This document shows, one piece after another, positions 8,795-17,124 of a stretch of 64,000 bases of DNA. The stretch comes from Clostridia bacterium (lineage in GTDB: Bacteria; Bacillota; Clostridia; Oscillospirales; CAG-272). The first letter of the stretch is position 1, and every line of letters starts with the position of its first letter. The position numbers and the translations under genes were made by a program. The DNA lies in NCBI GenBank assembly GCA_017502135.1, contig JAFVVP010000001.1, positions 64,544 to 128,543 on the forward strand. Reading direction: 5' to 3'. The notes beneath the pieces are model-generated. The model saw only the letters and a list, made by a program, of their open reading frames with translations. It was not told the origin of the DNA and did no database searches.

Positions 8795-10193
8795 TCTTAC
8801 AAAGTATGAAATGATCGTGGGGCTCGAGGTGCACGCGGAGCTCTTGACGGTGACGAAGATATTCTGCTCGTGCAGTGCCTCTTACGGCGCGGCCGCGAAC
8901 ACGCAGATCTGCCCCATTTGTATGGGGCTGCCCGGCACGATGCCGCGTCTTAATAAAAACGCCGTATGGCTCGGGATCCGAGCGGGACTCGTTACGGATT
9001 CTCTGATCGCACGGCGCACCCACTTTGACAGAAAAAACTATTTTTATCCCGATCTGCCGAAAGGATACCAGATCACCCAATACGACGAGCCTCTCTGCCG
9101 CGGCGGTTTTATCACCGTCGATACAGAGTCCGGTGAGAGAAGGATCGGCATCAACCGCATCCATCTTGAAGAAGATGCGGGGAAACTCCTCCACGAGGGT
9201 ACGGTTACGAAAGTCGATTACAACCGCGCGGGCGTACCGCTTATCGAGATCGTGTCCGAGCCGGATATCCGCTCTGCCGATGAGGCGAAGGCGTATCTTT
9301 CGACGCTTCGTGAACGGCTCGTCTTCGCCGGTGTCTCGGACTGCAAAATGAACGAGGGTTCTATGCGGTGTGACGTGAATCTGTCCGTCCGCCGCCTGGG
9401 CGACAGCGCGTACGGTACGCGTACGGAGATCAAAAACGTCAATTCCATAGCCTTCGTTGGGAAGGCGATCGCGTACGAATTTAAAAGGCAGGCGGAGATT
9501 CTCGAAGTGGGCGGAAAAATCGTGCCCGAAACGCGCCGCTACGACGAGGCGAGCGGAGAGACCGTTCTCATGCGGAAAAAGGAATCTGCCGCCGATTATC
9601 GGTATCTGAGAGAACCGGATATTCCGGACATTATGATCACGGAGGGAGAGATCGAGGCGATCCGAGGGGAAATTCCTCCGATGCCCGATGTGCTCCGTGC
9701 GCAGTTTGTTGCCCATGGCATCAAACCGGATGCCGCTTACCGCCTCGCAGAAACGCCTGCCGTCGCCGCATATTTTTCGGCTGTGCTCAAAAAAACCGAA
9801 AACCCGACCGTCGCCGCAAATCTTCTCATCGGTGAGATCTTCCCCGAGGGGGACAGTGCGCCGCGCTTGCCTGCCGCCGCCCTCGCTCGTATTGCCGATC
9901 TTGTGGGAAAAAAGAAGATCACCGCCGCCTCGGCGAGAAGGCTCACGCATCTTTGTGGCGAGGACGATCCCGATACGGTGGCTGAGCGTGAGCGAATGCT
10001 CGTCATCACCGACGAAGCGACGATTGAAGCACTCGCGAAAGAAGCGATTCACCGGAATCCGGACGTTATCGCCGAGATCCGCGCGGGTAAGGAGAAAGCC
10101 AAAGAGGTGCTCGTCGGTGCAGTCATGAAACAGAGCCGCGGACGCGCGGATGCTGCCGCCGTGCGGCGCGCGATTGATGCGCTGATGTTGTGA
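8787..10193 (+). CDS. gatB: Asp/Glu-tRNA amidotransferase subunit B
   Basis: 468 residues. It phosphorylates the Asp/Glu attached to tRNA and amidates it with ammonia from GatA. Recognisable blocks are the N-terminal VGLEVHAELLT, zinc-site cysteines (CSCS, then CPICMGLPG), NRAGVPLIEIVSEPD, and a C-terminal tail-helical/YqeY-type region ending in an Arg-rich ADAAAVRRAID. ATG 8787 follows GAGGAGGGAG and overlaps gatA. A weak hairpin plus T-run follows at 10224-10256. Confidence 0.97.
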   Translation: MTDLTKYEMIVGLEVHAELLTVTKIFCSCSASYGAAANTQICPICMGLPGTMPRLNKNAVWLGIRAGLVTDSLIARRTHFDRKNYFYPDLPKGYQITQYDEPLCRGGFITVDTESGERRIGINRIHLEEDAGKLLHEGTVTKVDYNRAGVPLIEIVSEPDIRSADEAKAYLSTLRERLVFAGVSDCKMNEGSMRCDVNLSVRRLGDSAYGTRTEIKNVNSIAFVGKAIAYEFKRQAEILEVGGKIVPETRRYDEASGETVLMRKKESAADYRYLREPDIPDIMITEGEIEAIRGEIPPMPDVLRAQFVAHGIKPDAAYRLAETPAVAAYFSAVLKKTENPTVAANLLIGEIFPEGDSAPRLPAAALARIADLVGKKKITAASARRLTHLCGEDDPDTVAERERMLVITDEATIEALAKEAIHRNPDVIAEIRAGKEKAKEVLVGAVMKQSRGRADAAAVRRAIDALML

Positions 10194-10223
10194 AAAACGT
10201 AATTTCAGCGGAATAATTTGCCA

Positions 10224-10256
10224 GAAGGAAAAGTGAAATCGGCTCTTTCCTTTTTT
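10224..10256 (+). terminator. probable terminator of nfo-gatCAB
   Basis: AAGGAAAAG pairs with CTTTCCTT, with one bulge, followed by six Ts. It directly precedes the next promoter. Confidence 0.55.
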
Positions 10257-10268
10257 GGCGAAATATAG

Positions 10269-10274
10269 TATAAT
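10269..10274 (+). promoter_or_regulatory. -10 element of udg
   Basis: TATAAT lies 46 bases before the gene start. The -35 at 17-base spacing (TTTCCT) is poor. Confidence 0.5.
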
Positions 10275-10320
10275 AAGATGTAACGTACAAGCCCACACGA
10301 AAAAGAAAAGAGGTGGATCT

Positions 10321-10881
10321 ATGCAAAGTCTTTCGGAACTGGAACAAAAATGCCGATCGTGTACACGCTGTGCACTGTCTGAGATGCGGACGAACTGCGT
10401 GTTCGGCACGGGATCGCCTACTGCGGATGTCATGTTCGTGGGAGAAGCACCCGGCGCAAAAGAGGATGAATCCGGTATTCCCTTTGTGGGAATGGCGGGG
10501 AAACTCCTGGATAAGTATCTTGAGGCCGTCGGTATTGAGCGAAGTCAGGTGTATATCGCCAATATTCTGAAATGCCGCCCGCCGCAGAACCGCGATCCGC
10601 TCCCCGAGGAGCAGGACGCGTGTATCGAATACCTTCGTGAGCAGGTAAGGCTGATCGAACCGAAGATCATCGTCTGTCTCGGACGTATTGCCGCCATGCG
10701 GCTTATCAAACCAGACTTTCTTATCACGAAGGAGCACGGAGTGTTCTTTACGAAAAACGAGTACACACTGACTGCCGTGTACCATCCGGCGGCGCTTTTA
10801 CGCGATCCCGCAAAAAAGGAAGCCATGTACGAAGACATGAAAACGATCGCTTCGTATATCCGAGGCGAAATCGCACGCTGA
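10321..10881 (+). CDS. family-4 (Fe-S) uracil-DNA glycosylase
   Basis: 186 residues. It removes uracil from DNA. The family signature is clear: Cys ligands in CRSCTRC near the N-terminus, FVGEAPGAKEDESG, PFVGMAGKLLD, ILKCRPPQNRDP, then IIVCLGRIA and the late VYHPAALLR motif. The Cys pattern fits a [4Fe-4S] cluster as in thermophile and clostridial UDGa enzymes. Start ATG 10321 is preceded by AAAGAGGTGG at ideal spacing. It works upstream of endonuclease IV, whose gene is 3 kb away in the same orientation. Confidence 0.93.
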   Translation: MQSLSELEQKCRSCTRCALSEMRTNCVFGTGSPTADVMFVGEAPGAKEDESGIPFVGMAGKLLDKYLEAVGIERSQVYIANILKCRPPQNRDPLPEEQDACIEYLREQVRLIEPKIIVCLGRIAAMRLIKPDFLITKEHGVFFTKNEYTLTAVYHPAALLRDPAKKEAMYEDMKTIASYIRGEIAR

Positions 10882-10955
10882 CGGTCAATTTTTCGGAAAA
10901 ATAGTGCAAATCGCCCATTTTGCAAAAAAAGTAACAAATTTCTTATGAAATTCCG

Positions 10956-10983
10956 TTGACTTATTCTACAAATGCGGTATACT
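10956..10983 (+). promoter_or_regulatory. promoter of the SLH surface-protein gene
   Basis: TTGACT (10956-10961), a 16-base spacer and TATACT (10978-10983) lie about 100 bases upstream of the gene. This implies a leader of roughly 90 bases. Confidence 0.65.
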
Positions 10984-11081
10984 ATAAAGAGGATAATTTT
11001 GCGTGTGTCTAAAACAAGGACGCCGCGAGTAAAATTTGTGAACATAAAATAATGAAATTTTTTGAAACGGAGAATAAAGAA

Positions 11082-14000
11082 ATGAAAAGAGCAGCCGCCT
11101 TACTCCTTTCCCTTATGCTTTTGCTTTCTTGCCTGCCGATGACCGTGTTTGCGGCCTTCACCGACGAGGCAAACTGGAAGGATTCCGAAGCATGGGCGAA
11201 AGAAGAAATCAACTACATGGTTGGGAAGGAAATCCTGAACGGTTATCCCGAAGACGGTGCCTTCCACCCTGATTGGCCGGTTACCCGTTCCCAGTTCGTG
11301 AAGATGATGGTGGAAACCTTCGGCCTTACCGCAGAGGCTGATATCAATTATTCCGACGTTGCCGCTGCTGACTGGTATTATCCTTACGTTAAAAAAGCAG
11401 CAGCGCAGGGATTTCTTTTGAACTACGGTAACTATTTTGCTCCGAATGAGAATCTGTCCCGGCAGGAAGCCGCCGCGCTTCTCGCACGGTATATGAAACT
11501 CGAGGCAGACGAAAAGGTTCCTTCCTCTACATATCCGGACTATAATTCCATTCGTTCCGAATATCGTGAATACATTTTGCAGGTTACTTATGCGGGCCTC
11601 TTCAACGGCGACGCTAACGGCAATTTCCGTCCCGACGGCATTCTCAAGCGCTGTGAGGCGGCTGCCATTCTGTACCGTGCCGCCGGCACGATCTACAAGG
11701 CTTCCGCTACTGGCACCGAGACTGCCGCCAATCCCGAGAACGCCGTGATCGGTGTCTCCGGCATCACGGTATCCGATGCGACGATCAAAGGCAAACTCCT
11801 TATTACCGAAGGTGCTTCGAACGGCACCGTTACGCTCAGCGGCTGTAACGTGGAAACGCTCGTTCTGCGCGGAACTTCTTCTCTCATCCTTTCCGGCTGT
11901 ACCGTTGACGAGATCATCGTTGACTGCTCGAAGGCCGGCCACACTGCCTCCGTTTCTCTCGTGAGCGGATCGGCTGTGGATACCGTAACGGCAAAAACGC
12001 CCGTTGAGATGAACTCCGTACAGCGCACTTCCGTAAAGAAGATCACGATTCAGAATACGGCAAAGAATTCCGCATTCCTCGGCGCAGGCACGCTTACCGC
12101 TGCCACCGTCAACGCTGCCGGCTTTGAGTCCTCCGTCGTCCCGACCTCTTACACGATTGCAAGCGGCATTACGGCAGTCTTCGCCGGCAATCAGTATACG
12201 TCGACCGGCACCGGCGCGGATGCCGGCTTCGCCGCGGATCCCTCCACTTACGCATATACCGCAGGGTGCCACTTGACGGCGAAGCCTGTCGGAAGCGGCA
12301 TTCTGTACTACTACTTCACCAACGCCGCCGAGGCTCCCTCCAAGGATGCGTACAACGCCGCATACGTTGCCGCCGGCAAGAAATCGTATATCTCCGTTAC
12401 CGCAAACGTTACGGTTGATCAGAAGATCGCCGACGCTTCCGAGGTGTCGGAATATGCGTATGTCGTTCTTATGCTTCAGACCTCCACGGGTGTGAAATAC
12501 CAGCCCAAGGTTGTCGTGAACAAGGCGTCGAGCGGTTTTGCTACGACTCCTGTCGTATCAGAGAACGGTTCGTACGAGAAGCTCTCCTTTATCTCCAACG
12601 TAACAGGTCTCGTATCCTATTACTACACCAACACGGCAACGGTTCCGGCTGCTGCTTCGTTTGCAGCGAACTGTGCCGCCGCCAAAGAAATGGGTATGCT
12701 TCCCGTTACCGCCAATAAGGCGTTCGGTGAGAATCTCTGCGCCAAAGCAGATGTATCTTCGTATGCGTATATTGCTCTGCAGCTGAAGGATACTGCCGGC
12801 AATCTGTATCAGCCGATCGTTATTTCCAGAACCGGTGCTGCAGTGGTTACCGAATCCGGATTTACGAAGGCTCCGACCGCAGTTGTTGAAGCCGATAAGG
12901 TAGTGCTCAAGCTGACTGCCGGTGAAAACGGTACGATCGAATACTATTACAGCACCTTGCCCACCGCTCCCACCTACGAGCAGTTCACAGAGAATCTGGG
13001 AATGATTTCCGAGTCGCTTGTGGTACTGACCGGCGTGGCAAAGGGTGAAAACTTTTCCGAGGCTCTTTCCGACCAGATCGCGGCTAAGTGCTATCCGTAC
13101 GTTGTAGTTCGTCTGACCGATTCGGACGGCACGGAGTATCAGCCCGTAGTCGTTTCGCTGCCGACTCCTTCTACCGAGGGCCTTTCTGCATCCGGCTTCT
13201 TGACGATGCCTTCGACAAGAGCGCTTTCCGGAAAATTCCAGATTTCCGTGCAGACTACCTCGGCCGGAAGACTGTATTACTACATCACGGACAACAGCAC
13301 CGTGCCGAATGTAGACAGCTTCCGCAGAAACTACGCTGACAAGACTACCTCTAAACTTTCCGCTCCGATCGGCGGCGAGTCTATCGTGGGTCTCGGCAAA
13401 CAGAACATCCTGACTGACATCACCAACCAGATGGGTCTTGATTGTAATTACATCGTTCTGATGATGGAGATCACCACGACTTCTTCGTATCTGACGCCTA
13501 CCACGACGGCTCTTCAGCCGATCGTAATATCCCTCATCGGCGCACAGGAGAAATCCCTGGTGTCTGATTCCAACGGATTTACGAGACTGCCCACGTATAC
13601 CGAAAAGACCTCTGCAAGAGCGGAGCTTTCGCTGACTGCTTCGGAAAGCGGCAACGTTTGGTATTACTTTACGGAAGATCCGACGATTCCCGAGCCGGAT
13701 AAGCTGAAGGAATTGGTGCAGCTCGAAACTGAGAATAACGCACTGTATGCCGGCACGAGGACCGTAACCAAGAACAAAAACAAAAAAATAGATATCCAGC
13801 TGGCTTATACGCCGGCGTATATCATCGTGATGCTTGAGGATGAAACAGGCGTTTGCTATCAGCCGGTCGTTGTTTCCACCGGCAGTGGCCAGACCACCGT
13901 TGGCAGTGCTGCTGCATACGGCTTCGTTTCCGTGCCGACCGCACAGGACTCCGGACTGCTCACTACCGTTTCCTACAACGCACTGGAAACCGGCAGCATC

Positions 14001-14897
14001 CTCTGGTACTATACCAACACGCCGACCGCCCCGGAGACGGCTACCGATTTCTTCAGCGCATATATTGCCGCAGGAATGGGATCGGGCGGCACCTCCGGTG
14101 TGATTACGGTAAGCGCTACCGGCGAAAAGACGGCACCTCTCGCTTCCGCAGGTCAGAATTATATCGCACTTCTCTTCAGAAAGTCGGATAATACGTATTA
14201 TAAGCCCCTGCTCATCTCCACGAACGGATCCTCCATCGGCGGCACGAGCGGTATCAGCGGCTTTGTAGGAAATCCGTACGTTCAGAACGGCGTTCTGCAT
14301 TATCAGCCCGCGGTGCGCGGTACGCTCTATTACTGTCTCACCGATGCGGATAACGCGAAGGATCTGTCCGATATGATGAGTGATCTGAGCGATCCGACAA
14401 CGGCGGCAATGATGGCACTTTTCTCCGGCACGGCAGAAATTACGTCTACCGGTACGAAGATGCTTGTACTGCCCAATATGCTCGGACAAATGGGAATCAG
14501 CTTCAAAAACATCGCAATCTGGATCGATGCCGGCGGATATGAGACGGATATGCTCTTCGTGCCGATCTCCGGCGGTATCGGGGGTACAACGCCTACCGCT
14601 ACCGGATTCTCCAGCGCTCCCTTGCCGGGACCTGACGGCAGCGTGTACGTTACCCCCGCTGTTTCCGGTACTGTGAAGTATTTCTACACCAACGTTACGA
14701 CGGAATATACGTATTCGACGTTCGCCAACGGATACAGCAGTGCATTCGCTTACGGAAACGTGAAGGGTACGATTCCCGTAACGGCAAATGCGCCGATCTT
14801 GATCTCCGCACCGACTGTAGGTACTTACACTACTCTCTGGATCATGGTGGAAAACGGTACGGGCATCTATTCTCCCGTAAAGGTCACGCTTCCCTGA
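11082..14897 (+). CDS. secreted S-layer-homology protein with tandem repeats
   Basis: 1271 residues. ATG 11082 (MKRAAALL...) follows GGAG at 9 bases and gives a textbook signal peptide ending near TVFA; ATG 11052 is the weaker alternative. Three SLH domains follow, starting at TDEANWKDSEAW, NYSDVAAADWYY and STYPDYNSIRSEY, with calcium/carbohydrate-motif remnants such as GYPEDG and GDANGNFRPDG. SLH domains anchor proteins to pyruvylated cell-wall polymer. A Ser/Thr/Val-rich segment (nt ~11,750-12,220) resembles a beta-solenoid. The remainder is eight degenerate ~100-115-residue repeats. No catalytic domain is visible, so a structural or adhesive surface role is likely. Confidence 0.88.
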   Translation: MKRAAALLLSLMLLLSCLPMTVFAAFTDEANWKDSEAWAKEEINYMVGKEILNGYPEDGAFHPDWPVTRSQFVKMMVETFGLTAEADINYSDVAAADWYYPYVKKAAAQGFLLNYGNYFAPNENLSRQEAAALLARYMKLEADEKVPSSTYPDYNSIRSEYREYILQVTYAGLFNGDANGNFRPDGILKRCEAAAILYRAAGTIYKASATGTETAANPENAVIGVSGITVSDATIKGKLLITEGASNGTVTLSGCNVETLVLRGTSSLILSGCTVDEIIVDCSKAGHTASVSLVSGSAVDTVTAKTPVEMNSVQRTSVKKITIQNTAKNSAFLGAGTLTAATVNAAGFESSVVPTSYTIASGITAVFAGNQYTSTGTGADAGFAADPSTYAYTAGCHLTAKPVGSGILYYYFTNAAEAPSKDAYNAAYVAAGKKSYISVTANVTVDQKIADASEVSEYAYVVLMLQTSTGVKYQPKVVVNKASSGFATTPVVSENGSYEKLSFISNVTGLVSYYYTNTATVPAAASFAANCAAAKEMGMLPVTANKAFGENLCAKADVSSYAYIALQLKDTAGNLYQPIVISRTGAAVVTESGFTKAPTAVVEADKVVLKLTAGENGTIEYYYSTLPTAPTYEQFTENLGMISESLVVLTGVAKGENFSEALSDQIAAKCYPYVVVRLTDSDGTEYQPVVVSLPTPSTEGLSASGFLTMPSTRALSGKFQISVQTTSAGRLYYYITDNSTVPNVDSFRRNYADKTTSKLSAPIGGESIVGLGKQNILTDITNQMGLDCNYIVLMMEITTTSSYLTPTTTALQPIVISLIGAQEKSLVSDSNGFTRLPTYTEKTSARAELSLTASESGNVWYYFTEDPTIPEPDKLKELVQLETENNALYAGTRTVTKNKNKKIDIQLAYTPAYIIVMLEDETGVCYQPVVVSTGSGQTTVGSAAAYGFVSVPTAQDSGLLTTVSYNALETGSILWYYTNTPTAPETATDFFSAYIAAGMGSGGTSGVITVSATGEKTAPLASAGQNYIALLFRKSDNTYYKPLLISTNGSSIGGTSGISGFVGNPYVQNGVLHYQPAVRGTLYYCLTDADNAKDLSDMMSDLSDPTTAAMMALFSGTAEITSTGTKMLVLPNMLGQMGISFKNIAIWIDAGGYETDMLFVPISGGIGGTTPTATGFSSAPLPGPDGSVYVTPAVSGTVKYFYTNVTTEYTYSTFANGYSSAFAYGNVKGTIPVTANAPILISAPTVGTYTTLWIMVENGTGIYSPVKVTLP
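12225..14894 (+). repeat. eight degenerate ~100-115-residue repeats in the SLH protein
   Basis: Each unit starts with GF...P, has a beta-like segment reading YYY-x-T or similar (YYYFTNAAEAP, YYYTNTATVP, YYYSTLPTAP, WYYTNTPTAP), then a VTAN-like strand, and ends YxYxxLxLxDxxGxxYQPxVVS. Unit starts are near nt 12225, 12534, 12857, 13195, 13575, 13920, 14262 and 14605. The DNA is not obviously repetitive, so the duplications are old. Confidence 0.8.
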
Positions 14898-14910
14898 TTT
14901 GACAAACGAG

Positions 14911-14943
14911 AAGAAACGGCATGAGCAAATCATGCCGTTTCTT
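14911..14943 (+). terminator. intrinsic terminator after the SLH gene
   Basis: A 14-bp perfect hairpin (AAGAAACGGCATGA / TCATGCCGTTTCTT) has its T-rich side within the stem. Confidence 0.75.
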
Positions 14944-14960
14944 AGTATCAAAGAGGTATT

Positions 14961-16031
14961 ATGCAGATTGTAAAAGCGCTTTTTCCGGCGTATCCGAAAA
15001 TGGAGCCAACCGACGTTATAAAACTTCTGTATCAGCGTGCGTTCGGCGGTGGGCATATCATCTCCGACCCCGAGAGATCCCTTGCGTATCTTAAAGAAGA
15101 GTGGAAAGCACTCCCCGAAAGGGAGGGGATCTTTCGCACGGAGAATATCGGCGGCGGTGTCGTGAGACTGTATCTTGGGGGGATTCCCGAAGCCGCCCTC
15201 CCGACGGTAAACCGCTTGTTCGTGAGGAGCGCCGCGCTCCACAAAGGCGATCCCGACGGGTTTCAGAAATCCCTCGAGGCGTGCGGGGAGATGGCACGAA
15301 ACGGCGAGATGCCATTCTCGGCGGACGTGTGGGAGGAAGCCCTCGTCGCTTACCGAGGGGCGGGCTGCCCTATGGTGCGTCATTCTTCTGCTTATAGGGA
15401 AGCATACGCGCCTGCCTATCGCGTGATTGCGGAAAAATACGTGCCGCTTTTGCCGCTTTTATTCGCCATTGATGAAACGGTAGCAGCAAAGGGACACGCT
15501 GTTCTTGCCGTGGACGGCATGTGCGGTAGCGGCAAGAGTACGCTCGCGCGTATTCTTCGGGCGTTGTACGATGCCGCAGTGGTATACGTCGATGACTTTT
15601 TTCTCCCGCCGCCTTTACGTACGCCCCGGCGGCTTTTTGAAGCCGGCGGCAATATGCACCGTGAACGTTTTTTGGAGGAAGTGATTCCGCATCTCGGATC
15701 GGGCTTTCCGTTTTCCTACCGTCCGTTCGACTGCTCCCGTATGGCGCTCGGCGATCCGAGAGAGGTGCCCGCCCGACCGCTTACGGTCGTGGAAGGCTCT
15801 TATGCACTTCACCCCGATCTGCGCGGGGCATACGATCTGACGGCGTACGTGTGCTGTACCCCTGCGGCGCAAAGAGAACGACTCAAACTGCGCTGTCACA
15901 ATGAGGCGCTGTTTGCACGTTTTACCGAGGAATGGATCCCGATGGAAGCGCGGTATGAAAAAGCGTTTTCCGTTCGATCTTTTGCGGATTTTGTTATTGA
16001 TACGACCGATACGGATTTTAGAGAATCCTAA
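14961..16031 (+). CDS. two-domain protein with uridine-kinase-like P-loop domain
   Basis: 356 residues. The C-terminal half is a P-loop kinase of the uridine kinase/phosphoribulokinase type: Walker A GMCGSGKST (~residues 187-195), VVYVDDFFLPP, and VVEGSYALHP. It probably phosphorylates a nucleoside or small metabolite. The N-terminal ~165 residues form a separate helical domain (LYQRAFGGGHIISDP) that I do not recognise and that is not part of ordinary Udk. ATG 14961 follows AAAGAGG. The ECF S-component gene begins 40 bases downstream and is likely co-transcribed, hinting at salvage of an imported vitamin or nucleoside. Confidence 0.75.
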   Translation: MQIVKALFPAYPKMEPTDVIKLLYQRAFGGGHIISDPERSLAYLKEEWKALPEREGIFRTENIGGGVVRLYLGGIPEAALPTVNRLFVRSAALHKGDPDGFQKSLEACGEMARNGEMPFSADVWEEALVAYRGAGCPMVRHSSAYREAYAPAYRVIAEKYVPLLPLLFAIDETVAAKGHAVLAVDGMCGSGKSTLARILRALYDAAVVYVDDFFLPPPLRTPRRLFEAGGNMHRERFLEEVIPHLGSGFPFSYRPFDCSRMALGDPREVPARPLTVVEGSYALHPDLRGAYDLTAYVCCTPAAQRERLKLRCHNEALFARFTEEWIPMEARYEKAFSVRSFADFVIDTTDTDFRES

Positions 16032-16070
16032 GGGCGGTTTCGTTTGTTTTATCATTCGGAGGACTCTTTT

Positions 16071-16634
16071 ATGGAAGCACAAAAATTTCGTCTCACGCAC
16101 GTCCGTCGCGCTGTGCTTACCGCTATGTGTATGGCAATGTGTGTCGTTTTGCCCATAGCGTTTCACGCGATCCCAAACGCGGGAAGCATTATCTCCCCCA
16201 TACATATTCCCGTGCTTCTTTGCGGACTCATTGCAGGTCCGGTATACGGCACCCTCTGTGGGATTATAGGACCGCTTTTGTCGTCTGTAATCACGCAGAT
16301 GCCGTCTATGGCGTATCTTCCTCCCATGATGGTCGAGTGCGCCGTGTACGGATTTCTCTCGGGGCTTATGATACGCTGCGTGCGCACAAAGCATCTGTAT
16401 GCCGACTTGTATCTGAGCCTTCTCGTTGCTATGATTGGCGGCAGGCTTCTCGCAGGTGCCGCAAAGGCTCTGATCTTTGCCGCCGGTGCGTATTCATTTA
16501 AGATGTGGGCAATGAGCTATTTCGTAACGTCTCTGCCCGGCATCGCGATCCAACTGGCGCTGATTCCGTCCGTGATCGTGGCTCTTGAGGCCGCGCACCT
16601 GATCCCCGGGCGATATCCGAAGGGGAAGCAGTAA
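16071..16634 (+). CDS. ECF transporter S-component-like membrane protein
   Basis: 187 residues with five or six transmembrane segments and the GLIAGPVYGTLCGIIGPLLSS signature region of small energy-coupling-factor S subunits. S subunits bind the vitamin or other micronutrient and rely on a shared EcfA-EcfA'-EcfT module, absent here, so this would be a group II transporter. The substrate cannot be read from sequence. ATG 16071 follows CGGAGGA at 16057. Pairing with the kinase gene upstream suggests uptake followed by phosphorylation, which is inference. Confidence 0.75.
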   Translation: MEAQKFRLTHVRRAVLTAMCMAMCVVLPIAFHAIPNAGSIISPIHIPVLLCGLIAGPVYGTLCGIIGPLLSSVITQMPSMAYLPPMMVECAVYGFLSGLMIRCVRTKHLYADLYLSLLVAMIGGRLLAGAAKALIFAAGAYSFKMWAMSYFVTSLPGIAIQLALIPSVIVALEAAHLIPGRYPKGKQ

Positions 16635-16649
16635 AGAAAAAAGATTTCC

Positions 16650-16679
16650 TTGACACGCACTCCTCTTGCGTGATACAAT
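16650..16679 (+). promoter_or_regulatory. promoter of the small HTH gene
   Basis: TTGACA (16650-16655), an 18-base spacer and TACAAT (16674-16679). Confidence 0.75.
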
Positions 16680-16710
16680 AAATCCGTACATTAAGACAGG
16701 GAGTGCCGCG

Positions 16711-17085
16711 ATGAATACGTTTTCGAAAAAACTGAGGAGCCTGCGTGCGGCAGTATCACTCACGCAGGAAGAAATGGCACAGCGTATCGGGATTCCCCTT
16801 CGCAATTATCAGAATTACGAAACGGGGAAGTTTTATCCGAAAAGTACCGCTGTATACGCGAAGATTGCCAAAGCGTTCGGTATTACGGTAGATGAACTGA
16901 TCGGAGAAACTCCCGATACCGAAGCAAAGGATGCGACGCTGACCGCCAAGATGAAGGCATCGGAACTTTACGAGATGGCGGGCGGCCTTTTCGCCGGCGG
17001 CGAACTCTCCGAAGAGGATAAGGACCTCGTCATGAAAGCGATCAGTGACGCCTACTGGGAAGCGAAACTGAAAAAGAACAACTGA
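16711..17085 (+). CDS. Xre/HTH_3-family transcriptional regulator
   Basis: 124 residues. A helix-turn-helix of the cro/C1 type covers residues ~5-60 (LRSLRAAVSLTQEEMAQRIG, then NYQNYETGKFYP and FGITVDELIG). A ~60-residue C-terminal helical tail (ELYEMAGGLFAGGELSEEDK) probably mediates dimerisation. ATG 16711 has AGGGAG at 16698. It stands alone between its own promoter and a terminator, which does not reveal its target. Confidence 0.88.
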   Translation: MNTFSKKLRSLRAAVSLTQEEMAQRIGIPLRNYQNYETGKFYPKSTAVYAKIAKAFGITVDELIGETPDTEAKDATLTAKMKASELYEMAGGLFAGGELSEEDKDLVMKAISDAYWEAKLKKNN

Positions 17086-17086
17086 G

Positions 17087-17123
17087 AAAAAGCGGAAACT
17101 GCAAAAGCAGTCTCCGCTTTTTT
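17087..17123. terminator. bidirectional terminator
   Basis: AAAAAGCGGAAACTGC pairs, with one mismatch, with GCAGTCTCCGCTTTTTT around AAAA. It lies between the convergent HTH and PBP2 genes. Confidence 0.85.
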
Positions 17124-17124
17124 A

